Of a DNA stretch of 44,196 nucleotides, positions 14,914 through 24,574 are shown piece by piece. The stretch spans positions 1 to 44,196 of the forward strand of contig JAGLOO010000018.1 of NCBI GenBank assembly GCA_023138875.1, read 5' to 3'. The stretch's first letter is position 1. Every line of letters starts with the position of its first letter. Below the pieces are notes generated by a model. That model saw only the letters and a list, made by a program, of their open reading frames with translations, was not told where the DNA came from and searched no databases. A program made the position numbers and the translations under genes. This DNA is from Bacteroidales bacterium (GTDB taxonomy: Bacteria; Bacteroidota; Bacteroidia; Bacteroidales; GCA-2748055).

Positions 14914-16096
14914 ATGAGAATTCAGTTTATAGCATTAATGTTTGTGCTATTGGTGCCGCTTGGCAAAGCACAAGAATGGAAACCTGCCGGGGATAAGATC
15001 ATGACCCCATGGGGAGAAGAACTGAATCCGGGGAATGTCTGGCAGGAATATCCCCGTCCCCAGCTTATGCGGGAAGATTGGATGAACCTGAACCGAAGAA
15101 TCACCAGGGGCAGATCCTGGTCCCTTTCTGTGTGGAATCGGCTCTTTCCGGTGTTGGAAAAGACTTTATGCCTGAAGAGAGGTTATGGTACAGAAGGGAA
15201 TTTACTTTGCCCGGGCATTGTTCCTCAATAACAAACCGTTATTCCATTATGGTACCCTGGACCAGGGATGGTGGCCTGATGGATTGCATACCCCTCCATC
15301 CGATGATGCCATGAAGTATGACCTTGAAGTCACCAAAAAAATGGGATTCAACATGATCCGGAAACATATCAAGGTGGAACCCGACCGCTGGTATTATCAT
15401 TGTGACCGGCTGGGCATCATGGTATGGCAGGATATGCCCTCGGTAATGGTGGTTTTTCCCGGTGAAGGAGATGACCGCGGGACTCGCCGGTTATTTGTTG
15501 GCAGGGATCACGGCGATCCGCCAAGGCGAACAGAGGAAACGGCACAATTTGAATGGGAGTTAAGACGCATGATAGACCTTCATTACAATGCCCCCAGCAT
15601 TGTTATCTGGGTTCCGTTCAATGAAGGCTGGGGCCAGTATTCTACCTGTCGCATTTCAAATATGGTAAAGGCTTATGATCCCTCACGTCTGGTGAATCCT
15701 GTAAGCGGATGGTCGTTGCGGTCATGTGGTGACATCTATGACATTCATAGTTACCATACCGAAGTAACTGTTCCACCGGTAACAACTGACCGGGCATGCG
15801 TGATGGGAGAGTATGGTGGGATCGGAATGCCTGTTGAAGGGCACCTATGGAATCCGGAGATGCGGAATTGGGGGTAACAGACCTATAAGACACCGGAAGA
15901 GCTGATGGAGCATTATAAGTATAAATTTGCTCAGATCGTTGAGATGAAAAAAAGCATGGGCCTCTCTGCAGCCGTATACACACAGACCACTGATGTGGAG
16001 GGCGAAGTGAACGGATTAATGACCTACGACAGGAAAGTGATCAAAATGCCCATCGGGGAATTATATGAAATGCATTCTGTTCTGTACGAAGAATAG
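14914..16096 (+). pseudogene. Decayed glycoside hydrolase family 2 gene
   Basis: Three frames carry pieces of one exported GH2 (beta-galactosidase-like) protein. Frame 1 (14914 to ~15090) holds the signal peptide and KIMTPWGEELNPGNVWQEYP. Frame 2 (~15094-15210) has GQILVPFCVESALSGVGKDF. Frame 3 (~15210-16096) has NNKPLFHYGTLDQGWWPDG, GFNMIRKHIKVEPDRWYYH, the acid/base region WVPFNEGWGQY and the nucleophile region MGEYGGIG. Frame 3 is cut by TAA at 15875-15877 and then continues in the same frame to the natural C-terminus. Between frames 2 and 3 most of the beta-sandwich and immunoglobulin-like domains (I estimate well over 200 residues) are missing. Two frameshifts, a large deletion and a stop make it a clear pseudogene rather than a sequencing slip. 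Confidence 0.9.
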
Positions 16097-16228
16097 TTCC
16101 ATTTTGCATTTGCTGATCTGACTGACATGTGATTTGGGCAGTCAACTATAAGATGTGAAACATATCACCACGCTTGACTTTTAGTCCGTTATAATGTAAT
16201 TTTAAGAACACCCCTAAATCCAGCCGTC

Positions 16229-16996
16229 ATGAAACAGTTCATTTACCTTTCCGCCACACCCGAATCGCTGGTAGCTTCTCATCTTCCTCCGGTTAAATTC
16301 GGTCATTATCTTGCCGTAGGTACCAAGAAGAGACTTCGTGGACAGGCCATCTATTTTGAGGTAGATCCCGAGAAAATGAAAAACCTGCCCTGGGAGTATA
16401 TAAAGGAACGGCTCGTTCCATACAAGGATGGGGAGCCGAAACGCTCTCTCTTTCTTTCCATATACAGGGTACTGGAAAATACACCACTGGAAGCACTGAA
16501 GAACCTGTACCTGGTTACCGATGATGGAAAGGTGCTGGAACTGAAATCACATTCTTTCAGGCCCGATGAACGGGATTTAGTTCACCTTTACCAGCAGTTC
16601 AATCCCATCAGTACAAGGGTTGCCAGCAAGTTGTCCCCTCCGGAGTTCATCAACTTCCTGACAGACACCGGTAAACCGGTTTCGGCTCCCAGGATCTTCC
16701 TGGCTGAGTTGAAACTGAACAGGCTGGCAACGCATCCCGATGCACCTATTTACGACTTGCCATACCCCAATCCGGACCACCTGAGGGACTGCCTCTCCAA
16801 GTTGATGTCCTCCAAAGAACGGCTAACCAAAACAGTCATACGCCAGTATAAGGGCGAATTGCCCTATCGGACCATCAGGAACGGCTTCTTTGTGGGAGAC
16901 CAGGATAGCTTCCTTTACTATCCATTTCCGACCATGGAGGACCTGGAAGATGAATACTATTCATGGTGGCGGTCAGCCCTTACTCAGTGCTTCTGA
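16229..16996 (+). CDS. Hypothetical protein, 255 residues
   Basis: I do not recognise a characterised family. The protein has no signal peptide or membrane segment. It opens MKQFIYLSATPESLVASHLPPVKFGHY, has a mixed alpha/beta pattern, and ends with an acidic, aromatic tail (MEDLEDEYYSWWRSALTQCF). Codon use resembles the neighbours and the frame is intact over 255 codons, so it is a real gene. It follows the decayed GH2 gene by ~130 bp and converges with the Spy-like gene 4 bp downstream. Cytoplasmic location is inferred from the lack of export signals. Confidence 0.75.
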   Translation: MKQFIYLSATPESLVASHLPPVKFGHYLAVGTKKRLRGQAIYFEVDPEKMKNLPWEYIKERLVPYKDGEPKRSLFLSIYRVLENTPLEALKNLYLVTDDGKVLELKSHSFRPDERDLVHLYQQFNPISTRVASKLSPPEFINFLTDTGKPVSAPRIFLAELKLNRLATHPDAPIYDLPYPNPDHLRDCLSKLMSSKERLTKTVIRQYKGELPYRTIRNGFFVGDQDSFLYYPFPTMEDLEDEYYSWWRSALTQCF

Positions 16997-17000
16997 TTCC

Positions 17001-17447
17001 TTAATTCCGGCCCCTTCCCCTGGCAGGTCTTTCATCGTCGCTACCGGAATTGTTTTCCTGGTACAGGCGGCGCATTTGACTTCTTCTCTGTTCCTGGATC
17101 TCTTTGAACTTCTCCATCTGTACTTTGGTTAGTACCTCTGCATACTTCTTGTCACGTTCCTCCCTGGCTTCCATCATGGCAGCCCTCATGGCTTCACGGT
17201 CACCGGCAAATTTCTGGCGTTCCACCTGCCTTTTATTATAGAACTCAAGCTCATATTCCAGTATTTTCCCGTGCTGTTCCTCCGAAAGTTTAAGGGTGTC
17301 GGATAAGTCTTCTATCCGCTCTTTGATATCTTCTTCACTCATCTGGCGTCCTGGTCCCATACCTGGTCCCTGTCCGGACAATTGAATCGTAAAAACTGCC
17401 ATGACGAATGCAAGCACAGTTAATTTCAGATTTACATAATTTTTCAT
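17001..17447 (-). CDS. Spy/CpxP-like periplasmic protein
   Basis: This 148-residue exported protein has a signal peptide (~1-25, ending LSGQ) followed by a Gly/Met-rich GPGMGPGRQM patch and long charged helices. The segment LSDTLKLSEEQHGKILEYEL and the later KKYAEVLTKVQMEKFKEIQEQR resemble the LTxxQ-containing helices of Spy/CpxP-type chaperones or metal-resistance proteins. The C-terminus is basic (RPARGRGRN). It is divergent from the ABC/RND operon across ~180 bp that contains several dyads, so it could share envelope-stress control with that operon; this is inference. Confidence 0.75.
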   Translation of the reverse strand: MKNYVNLKLTVLAFVMAVFTIQLSGQGPGMGPGRQMSEEDIKERIEDLSDTLKLSEEQHGKILEYELEFYNKRQVERQKFAGDREAMRAAMMEAREERDKKYAEVLTKVQMEKFKEIQEQRRSQMRRLYQENNSGSDDERPARGRGRN

Positions 17448-17499
17448 AATAATTTCGGTTTTTCTGTTCTTATAAAAGTTATGACTTCTGTTACCTGAA

Positions 17500-17567
17500 A
17501 AGGTTTAATTTAGAAAATGTTTAATTTAGAAAATGTTTGGTATATTCATATATACCTTTTAAACCTT
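17500..17567. promoter_or_regulatory. Repeat- and dyad-rich regulatory region of the efflux operon
   Basis: Three structures are nested between the divergent genes: two adjacent identical 16-bp units TTTAATTTAGAAAATG (17504-17519, 17520-17535); a dyad GGTATA-N6-TATACC (17539-17556); and an outer inverted repeat AAGGTTTAA/TTAAACCTT (17500-17508 with 17559-17567). They lie 60-130 bp before the first gene of the operon. The symmetric core looks like a binding site for a dimeric regulator, but none is encoded nearby. Confidence 0.55.
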
Positions 17568-17627
17568 AGGGAATTCAACCAGTCAAAGCTCAACAAAGGC
17601 TTAAATCCGGCCGGAAAGATATAACCG

Positions 17628-18518
17628 TTGAAGATAGAAATAAAAAAGCTGAACAAGGTTTACCCGGGGGGGTATAAGGCACTTGACGGGATAGATCTTA
17701 CCATTAATGAAGGGATTTTTGGCCTCCTGGGACCCAATGGCGCAGGGAAATCAACCCTGATGCGGATACTGGTCACGCTCATGCAACCCACTTCGGGTGA
17801 AGTATTGATTGATGGCAGGGATATCAGCAAGCACCGCAGGAAGGTTCGGGAAATGGTGGGTTATCTTCCCCAGGATTTTCGTTTTTTTGCAAAACTCCGA
17901 TCCTGGGAATTCCTTGATTATGCTGCCAGGCTTGCCGGTATGAATTCAAAAAAGGACCGCAGGGAAAGGATCGATGAAATGCTTACCAGCGTCGGACTTT
18001 ATGAATTCAGGAATCGCATGGCCAACAAGCTTTCAGGTGGGATGAAGCGTCGATTAGGAATTGCCCAGGCATTGATCGCATATCCTTCCATCATTATTGT
18101 AGATGAACCTACTACCGGTCTTGATCCGGAGGAACGCATCAGGTTCCGGAATCTGATGTCGGATCTAAGCCGGACCGAGACCATTATTATTCTTTCCACT
18201 CATATAGTAGGGGATATTTCAAGCACCTGCAATCAGATGGCTCTCCTGAATGAGGGAGCATTGATCTATCATGGTACGCCTGATCTGCTGGTGGAAAAGG
18301 CAAAAGGATACGTATGGAGAGCCGAAGTAAGCCAGGAAGAGTATGAACACCTGAAGGAAGACTACCCCATTATATCCACCATACCATCGGGAACCGGTTG
18401 GGAGATCCAGTTTGTGGGAGAAAAACCTTCCTCAATGAAAGCCCACAGGGTAGAACCAAACCTTGAACATGCCTATGTTCATTACATGGATAACAATTTA
18501 AATCACTGGAATTTATAA
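17628..18518 (+). CDS. ABC transporter ATP-binding protein
   Basis: This is a 296-residue ABC-2 type ATPase. Walker A GPNGAGKST is at 35-43, the Q-loop near 81 (YLPQDF), signature LSGGMKR at 134-140, Walker B IIIVDEP at 154-160 and the switch His at 191 (LSTH). The start is TTG at 17628: an in-frame stop lies at 17622-17624 and the next ATG falls after Walker A, so no other start fits. The stop overlaps the start of the next gene (TAATG). It energises the fused permease downstream. The ATPase domain of the large RND fusion in the same operon is a paralogue (both share the ERIRFRNL segment after Walker B). Confidence 0.95.
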   Translation: MKIEIKKLNKVYPGGYKALDGIDLTINEGIFGLLGPNGAGKSTLMRILVTLMQPTSGEVLIDGRDISKHRRKVREMVGYLPQDFRFFAKLRSWEFLDYAARLAGMNSKKDRRERIDEMLTSVGLYEFRNRMANKLSGGMKRRLGIAQALIAYPSIIIVDEPTTGLDPEERIRFRNLMSDLSRTETIIILSTHIVGDISSTCNQMALLNEGALIYHGTPDLLVEKAKGYVWRAEVSQEEYEHLKEDYPIISTIPSGTGWEIQFVGEKPSSMKAHRVEPNLEHAYVHYMDNNLNHWNL

Positions 18519-21500
18519 TGAATCCTGGAAACATACTGAATGTGGCCATCTATGAAAGGAAAACACTTTTCAGGAGCTGGTTTTTCAGGATTTTTTCCAT
18601 ACTCTCCCTGCTGATCCTCTTCGGGATCAACATTGGAATGTTTGGAGGCCACTCCGGTGCCAGGTGGAGCACACGGGCCATTGCGGCCAACCTGCCATAC
18701 ATTAATGTCCTCTTTATCAATGTTGCCCAGGCAGTGATTGCAGTATTCCTGGCATCTGATTTTCTCCGCAGGGATAAGAAACTGGATACCACCGAAGTGA
18801 TTTATGCACGGCCCATTACAAACGGTGAATATGTTGTAGGTAAAACACTTGGAATCCTGATCCTGTTTGTTGGCCTGGTTATAATGGCACTGGCCATGTC
18901 GCTGGTCTTCAACCTCATCAGGCAGGATGTCCCCATCGTATGGGAAGCTTATCTATACTACCCACTGCTGATTTCTGTACCCACACTGATCTACATACTG
19001 GGACTTTCGTTTTTCATGATGATCCTGTTTCGCAGTCAGGCCGTTACATTCCTGGTCCTGTTGGGCTATATCGGACTTACCCTCTTTTACTTCCAGGACA
19101 AATTGTTTGGTTTGCTCGACTATATGGCATTCAACCTTCCGATGGTCTATTCCGATTTCATCCAGTTTGCGGAACCCGAGCGGATCCTGCAGCACAGGCT
19201 GGCTTACCTGTTGATGGGGATCGGTTTCATATTTGCCACCATCCGGTTCCTGAACCGGCTTCCCCAAACCGGGCGATGGAATAACATCAACCTGGTCGCT
19301 TTTATTGCATTTACAATGTTGGGAGGCTCATTGGGTTTCCGGTATTATCTGGGCCACCAGGACCTGGCAACCGGCAGGGAGCATTACCTGGAACTGAACA
19401 ACAGGTATGCTGACAGGGCTGTGGTGGATATAATTTCCAACGATCTGCATGTGGTTCAGCAGGGAAGCAAGCTGACGATCAGTTCAGAGATTCGCCTGAG
19501 AAACCAGAACAGACAATCCATCGATACCCTTATCTTCTCACTTAATCCGGGTTTTTCTATTGATAGTATTACAGACAGGACAGGAGCTGTAAACTTCATC
19601 AGGAGAGACCAGATCATCCAGATCATCCCGGATAATGGGATTGCTCCGGGAAACAGGGGCAGGTTATCCTTTTATTACAGTGGAATACCGGATGAATCTG
19701 TTACCTACCTTGATATACCCGCAGAACAACTGGAATCCCTGAAACGCATCCAGGTGGCCACCGTTGATAAAAAGCCCGGGATCATCAATAGCAACTATCT
19801 GTTGCTTACCCCGGAATTACTCTGGTATCCCATGGCCGGAGTCGGATTCAATATGATTACATTCCAGCCTCGTGAACTGGATTTTGTACGGTTTAGTCTG
19901 ACTGTTGTACCCCATAAAAAACTTACAGCTATTGCCCCGGGAAAGGCTGAATATCTGGATGATCAGGTTCAATTCATTCCTGAGACGGATCTGAATGCAC
20001 TCGCTCTGGTGATCGGCCCTTTTGAGAAAAGAAGCATGGAAATAGAAGGAGTGGAGTACAACCTGTTTATAAAACCTGACCATGATTACTTTTCGGGCTT
20101 TTTATCAAACATTACCGATACCCTGGATATCCTGATCAATGAGGCCAAGGATAATTATGAAATTGATGAGCTGGACCTCTATTACCCCTTCAGGAGGATC
20201 AATCTGGTGGAGGTCCCCATCCAGTATCATGCATATGAAAGACCTTATATTCAAACCATAGAACACATTCTGCCCGAGATGATTTTGCTCCCTGAAAAAG
20301 GTGCCGGCATCAATACACTGGATTTTGCCCGTATGAAGAAGGCCGAGGAGCGGCGTGACCGGCAACGGGACAATCAACGCAGTCCCAGGGAGATGGAGAC
20401 GGACCAATTCAAACGGTTCCTGCAGAATACCTTTTTCCGTTCCGGTACCCGGACAAGACCGATGAGGCCGGGACAGGGGCCACAGGGTGGGGAGGACCTG
20501 ATCACTTTCCAGGGCAGTTCCAACTACACAAAGAATCCCTATTGTGTCTTTCCTCTCTACTACAGTTACGTGACCGGGATCAGTTCAAAGGAGTATCCAA
20601 TCTTCAATTCCATGATGGAGCTTTATCTCAAGGAGGGGTTTGAAGTGTCACCCAGACAGGGTTTTACGGGAGGGATCACGGACAATGAAAGGGCCAACCT
20701 GGCATTGCAGGAGAGGAGCATGATCGATATCTTTGCCAGGTGGAACACAGAACTTACTTCATCCCTGATCAATCAGACCGGAAGCTTTATAATCCTGGCA
20801 TTAAAAAACAGGGTGGGTATGGTTGATTTTGATTACTTCCTCTATTACTACCTGGAGGACCATGCCTTTTCTGAAATATCCTTTGAGCAGTTTGCCGGTG
20901 ACTTCCGTGATGAATTTGATGTAGAGATAGAACCCTACCTCGATATCATCAATTCGGGGGGCAATATGGCCACATTCCTGATTTCTACTCCGGAATTTAT
21001 TCAGACCAGGGATGAGATCGGGGATGTATTCCTGGTCAGGTTCAAGATCACCAATACTGGAGCGGCAAAAGGCATGGTGGATGTCACATTCCGTATCATG
21101 GGACAGGGAGGTTTTGGTGGAGGAGGTAGCGGAATGAGTACCGAACAGAGGTTGTATGAGGTGGATGAAGGTACTACCAGGGAGGTACAGGTCGTACTGT
21201 ATGACCAGCCCAGGATGATGACAGTGAATACCCTCATTTCCGGGAATATCCCTTCCAGTTTCAACATTTTCCTGAGGTCTGCCAGCACCGAGAAAGGAGC
21301 CGGTTTAACTGAATATGACCGGATCAGTGAAACCCCGGTCCATTTTAAGTATGATGGAGAGTACATTGTAGATAACGAGGATGATGGATTCTCACATGTA
21401 TCGGTCTCAAGGGAAAGCAAGCTGAAACAATACATCGATTCCCGTAAAAAATTGGACAATGAAATATCCTACGGTAGTATCAATCCATACTGGAGTCCGG

Positions 21501-21952
21501 CAAAATGGACCCCGGTTGCCCATTCGGCATATTATGGTGAAAACATTCGTTCTGCCCTGATCACCAGGAAAGGTGACGGCGGAAACCGGGCCAGATGGGC
21601 TACCCTCTTGCCAGAAGCGGGCTTCTATGATGTGTACGTATATATACCCGTATCCGCCATGTACCGCAGGCCTTCAGGCAGACAGCATGGAGGAGAGGGA
21701 AGGGGCCAGGGGCAGGGAAACCGGCCAAGGGGACCAGAGTTTGCAGATAAGGGAACAGATTATCACTATACCATCTCCTCCAATGAAGGGACTGAAGAGG
21801 TAGTTTACATTCTTGACAATCCTGAAGAAGGATGGAACAGGCTGGGATCGTTTCATTTTCCTGCAGATTCAGCCATCATCGAATTATCCAATCGAACGGG
21901 AGGTAATCGTGTCATTGCTGATGCGGTAAAATGGGTCAGGAGACCAGGATAA
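18518..21952 (+). CDS. ABC-2 permease fused to an M1-peptidase-like domain and a golvesin-like domain
   Basis: The protein has 1144 residues. The N-terminal ~260 residues hold about six membrane helices of an ABC-2 type permease (FRIFSILSLLILFGINIGMF onward). Residues ~285-830 form a large extracytoplasmic part resembling M1 aminopeptidases, as in the known 'ABC permease/M1 aminopeptidase' proteins. No HExxH zinc motif is visible, so it is probably not an active peptidase and may bind substrate or partners. The C-terminal ~160 residues (EDDGFSHVSV..., YDVYVYIPVSAM, DAVKWV) look like a golvesin C-terminal-type beta domain found on secreted glycan-active proteins. It pairs with the preceding ATPase by TAATG overlap and sits 13 bp before the TolC-like gene. 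Confidence 0.82.
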   Translation: MNPGNILNVAIYERKTLFRSWFFRIFSILSLLILFGINIGMFGGHSGARWSTRAIAANLPYINVLFINVAQAVIAVFLASDFLRRDKKLDTTEVIYARPITNGEYVVGKTLGILILFVGLVIMALAMSLVFNLIRQDVPIVWEAYLYYPLLISVPTLIYILGLSFFMMILFRSQAVTFLVLLGYIGLTLFYFQDKLFGLLDYMAFNLPMVYSDFIQFAEPERILQHRLAYLLMGIGFIFATIRFLNRLPQTGRWNNINLVAFIAFTMLGGSLGFRYYLGHQDLATGREHYLELNNRYADRAVVDIISNDLHVVQQGSKLTISSEIRLRNQNRQSIDTLIFSLNPGFSIDSITDRTGAVNFIRRDQIIQIIPDNGIAPGNRGRLSFYYSGIPDESVTYLDIPAEQLESLKRIQVATVDKKPGIINSNYLLLTPELLWYPMAGVGFNMITFQPRELDFVRFSLTVVPHKKLTAIAPGKAEYLDDQVQFIPETDLNALALVIGPFEKRSMEIEGVEYNLFIKPDHDYFSGFLSNITDTLDILINEAKDNYEIDELDLYYPFRRINLVEVPIQYHAYERPYIQTIEHILPEMILLPEKGAGINTLDFARMKKAEERRDRQRDNQRSPREMETDQFKRFLQNTFFRSGTRTRPMRPGQGPQGGEDLITFQGSSNYTKNPYCVFPLYYSYVTGISSKEYPIFNSMMELYLKEGFEVSPRQGFTGGITDNERANLALQERSMIDIFARWNTELTSSLINQTGSFIILALKNRVGMVDFDYFLYYYLEDHAFSEISFEQFAGDFRDEFDVEIEPYLDIINSGGNMATFLISTPEFIQTRDEIGDVFLVRFKITNTGAAKGMVDVTFRIMGQGGFGGGGSGMSTEQRLYEVDEGTTREVQVVLYDQPRMMTVNTLISGNIPSSFNIFLRSASTEKGAGLTEYDRISETPVHFKYDGEYIVDNEDDGFSHVSVSRESKLKQYIDSRKKLDNEISYGSINPYWSPAKWTPVAHSAYYGENIRSALITRKGDGGNRARWATLLPEAGFYDVYVYIPVSAMYRRPSGRQHGGEGRGQGQGNRPRGPEFADKGTDYHYTISSNEGTEEVVYILDNPEEGWNRLGSFHFPADSAIIELSNRTGGNRVIADAVKWVRRPG

Positions 21953-21965
21953 AAAACATATTTCT

Positions 21966-23480
21966 ATGATGAATCCATTTAGAACAATAAAAACAATCGG
22001 GAAAGGAGTAATCGCTCTGGTCATGTCTGTTTCAGTTTCGGCTCTTTCTGGTCAGGAACTTCTCACCATAGACCGGTCCATGAAAATAGCAGTGGAGAAT
22101 AGCCCCGACATGCAACAAACCGAACTTTCACTGGTACAGAGTCAGGAAAGGCTGAATGCCCAGCGCGCCAGGCTGAAATCTCAGTTTTCAGTTACCCTCA
22201 ATCCTTTCGAGTATGAGAAAACCAACCGATTCGACCAGCAGACCAGTGAATGGTATCTGAACGAATCAGCCTCCTCGGGGGGGTCTTTCGCCATCAACCA
22301 GCGGATTCTGCCCACCGATGGCGAGATCACACTGGTGAACAGGTTCTCATATGATTATAGTTATACGGAGTCGGCCCATGCGGTAGACCCGGTATCCAAA
22401 ACCTTCAATAACCGGCTGTACCTTCAGGTAACCCAACCCATTTTTACCTATAACCGGACCCGGATGGAACTTGAAAAAGTAGAGCTGGATTATGAAGCGT
22501 CGCTGCTCCGGTATTTGCTGATGAAATTATTCCTGGAGAGAGATGTGACAAGAGAGTTTTATACGGTCTATTCCAACCAGATGCAGCTGGTCATTGCCCA
22601 AGAGGAGCTAGAGAATAACCTGGAGAGTTATGGTATAATCAATAACAAAGTTGAGGGGGGACTGCTCGCTCTGGAGGAGTTATACCAGGCCGAGGTCAAC
22701 CTTGCCACCAGCAAGTCCAATGTGTTCAATTCAGAACTGAACCTTCAGAACAGCATGGACCAGTTCAAAGTGCTCATAGGGATTCCCCTACAGAACGGTA
22801 TTTTGATCGCGGCAGAGATAAAGGCTGATACTGTGGGTGTGAACCAGGAGCTGGCCATCGAGCATGCATTGAATAACCGGATGGAGTTAAGACAGAGGGA
22901 AATAGACATTGAAAATGCCAGCTTCAACCTGGTGCAGGCAAAGTCTATCAACGAATTTGCCGGATCGGTATCAGCCTCCTTTGGTGTCCAGGCAAATAAT
23001 GAATTTTTCAATTCACTATTCGAAACTCCCACCAATACTCCCAGCATCGGTTTAACGCTGAGTGTCCCCATATTTGACTGGGGTGAGCGGAAATCGGAAA
23101 TAAAAGCAGCGGAGGCCGGATTTCAAAGTTCACAGCTGGATTACCAGATAGAAAGGACCGGCATCGAGGTGAATATTCGTTCAGTGGTCAGGAACCTGAA
23201 GAACCTGGAGAACCAGATAGTAATTCAGCGAAAAACCATTGAAAATGCACAGCTGGCCTATGATATTAACCTCGAACGGTACAGGAATGGTGACCTGACC
23301 AGCCTCGACCTTGGGCTGTACCAGAGCCAGCTGTCAGATACAAAGATGGCGCTTACCAATGCCATCATTGAGTATAAGATAGAGCTCCTCAATCTGAAAA
23401 TACAGACATTGTATGATTTCGAGGAACAAACGCCCATCATCCCTGAAGAGTTAATGAGCAAATCATCCGAAAAAGAATAG
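21966..23480 (+). CDS. TolC-family outer membrane channel
   Basis: This 504-residue outer membrane factor has an N-terminal signal (VIALVMSVSVSALSGQ) and two outer-membrane-efflux repeats rich in long coiled coils (SLVQSQERLNAQRARLKSQ; later RKTIENAQLAYDINLERYR). A trimeric channel spanning the outer membrane and periplasm is expected. Length fits the family. It follows the ABC permease by 13 bp and precedes the membrane-fusion gene by 14 bp, so it is the exit duct for the ABC and/or RND parts of the operon. Confidence 0.93.
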   Translation: MMNPFRTIKTIGKGVIALVMSVSVSALSGQELLTIDRSMKIAVENSPDMQQTELSLVQSQERLNAQRARLKSQFSVTLNPFEYEKTNRFDQQTSEWYLNESASSGGSFAINQRILPTDGEITLVNRFSYDYSYTESAHAVDPVSKTFNNRLYLQVTQPIFTYNRTRMELEKVELDYEASLLRYLLMKLFLERDVTREFYTVYSNQMQLVIAQEELENNLESYGIINNKVEGGLLALEELYQAEVNLATSKSNVFNSELNLQNSMDQFKVLIGIPLQNGILIAAEIKADTVGVNQELAIEHALNNRMELRQREIDIENASFNLVQAKSINEFAGSVSASFGVQANNEFFNSLFETPTNTPSIGLTLSVPIFDWGERKSEIKAAEAGFQSSQLDYQIERTGIEVNIRSVVRNLKNLENQIVIQRKTIENAQLAYDINLERYRNGDLTSLDLGLYQSQLSDTKMALTNAIIEYKIELLNLKIQTLYDFEEQTPIIPEELMSKSSEKE

Positions 23481-23494
23481 TTAACAGATAACCC

Positions 23495-24556
23495 ATGAAG
23501 CACATCAGAACAATTTTTTTAGTCAGTTTATCGGCCGGGATCCTCCTGGCCTCGTGCAATCAGCCTGATACGGAAGTGACTACCACCATCGAAGTTCCGG
23601 TAGGGGTCATCGAGGTGAGCACCGCTTCTATCGAGGAATTTGTCAGCACGACAGGATCGGTCTACCCGTTAAAAGAGGTGATCCTCAGCTCGGAAATAAC
23701 CGGGAATTATGTGTTGCAAACCAATCCGGCTACCAGGAATCCTTATGCCCTTGGAGACCGTGTAAAAGCAAATGCAACCATCGTAAAACTGGAGGATGAA
23801 GAGTATTACAATGATCTGCGTATCAGATCAAAGGAGGTCGATCTGGAAATTTCAAAACTGGAATTTGATAAGCAGAGATCATTGTACGACAAGGGTGGGG
23901 CCACCCTGAGGGAGCTAAAAAATGCTGAGATCAACCTCATCAACACCGAATACGATATTGAGAGCAATCAGCTCGCATTGGCCAAAATGACGCTGAAAGC
24001 ACCTTTTTCCGGGGTCATTGCCGATTTGCCATATTTTACCAATGGTACCCGGGTGAATAGCAACACCATGATGATCAAGGTGATTGATTACGGAAAACTT
24101 TACATGGAAGCCAATCTTCCCGAAAAATACTTTAAAAGCATAGCAAGGGGATACAAAGTATACATAACCAGTTATACAAGCACTTCGGATACCCTCATGG
24201 GCCTCATCACCCAGATCTCGCCATCCATCGATCCGGAGGCCAGAACTTTCAAATGTTTTGTGGAGGTGGATAACAGCAACACTATTCTGCTTCCCGGTAT
24301 GTTTGTGAAAGCAGACCTTGTAGTAAACAGCTCTGACAACACCCTTGTAATACCGAAAGATATCATCGTAAGCAGGAACAGGAACCAGATTGTCTATGTG
24401 GTGGACAAGGGTGTAGCCCGTGAAAGGGTGATCACCACAGGGCTGGAAAATGAAAACAGTATAGAAGTAAAAATGGGACTTCTGAAAGGTGAAAGTGTGG
24501 TGAGCTCAGGATTTGAGACACTGCGCGATCAATCCAGGGTCAGGATTCTCAGGTAA
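23495..24556 (+). CDS. Membrane-fusion (periplasmic adaptor) lipoprotein
   Basis: This 353-residue HlyD/AcrA-type adaptor has a lipobox LLASC (C21) that anchors it to the inner membrane. Then come the barrel-sandwich half EVILSSEITGNYVLQ, a helical hairpin (~100-150, SKEVDLEISKLEFDKQRSLYD), the returning LKAPFSGVIADL half, and a C-terminal beta-barrel and membrane-proximal domain (LVIPKDIIVSRNRNQIVYVV). It links an inner-membrane pump to the TolC-like channel. Only one adaptor serves two RND and two ABC modules in this operon. Confidence 0.94.
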   Translation: MKHIRTIFLVSLSAGILLASCNQPDTEVTTTIEVPVGVIEVSTASIEEFVSTTGSVYPLKEVILSSEITGNYVLQTNPATRNPYALGDRVKANATIVKLEDEEYYNDLRIRSKEVDLEISKLEFDKQRSLYDKGGATLRELKNAEINLINTEYDIESNQLALAKMTLKAPFSGVIADLPYFTNGTRVNSNTMMIKVIDYGKLYMEANLPEKYFKSIARGYKVYITSYTSTSDTLMGLITQISPSIDPEARTFKCFVEVDNSNTILLPGMFVKADLVVNSSDNTLVIPKDIIVSRNRNQIVYVVDKGVARERVITTGLENENSIEVKMGLLKGESVVSSGFETLRDQSRVRILR

Positions 24557-24574
24557 TTCAATAAGAGGTTCATT

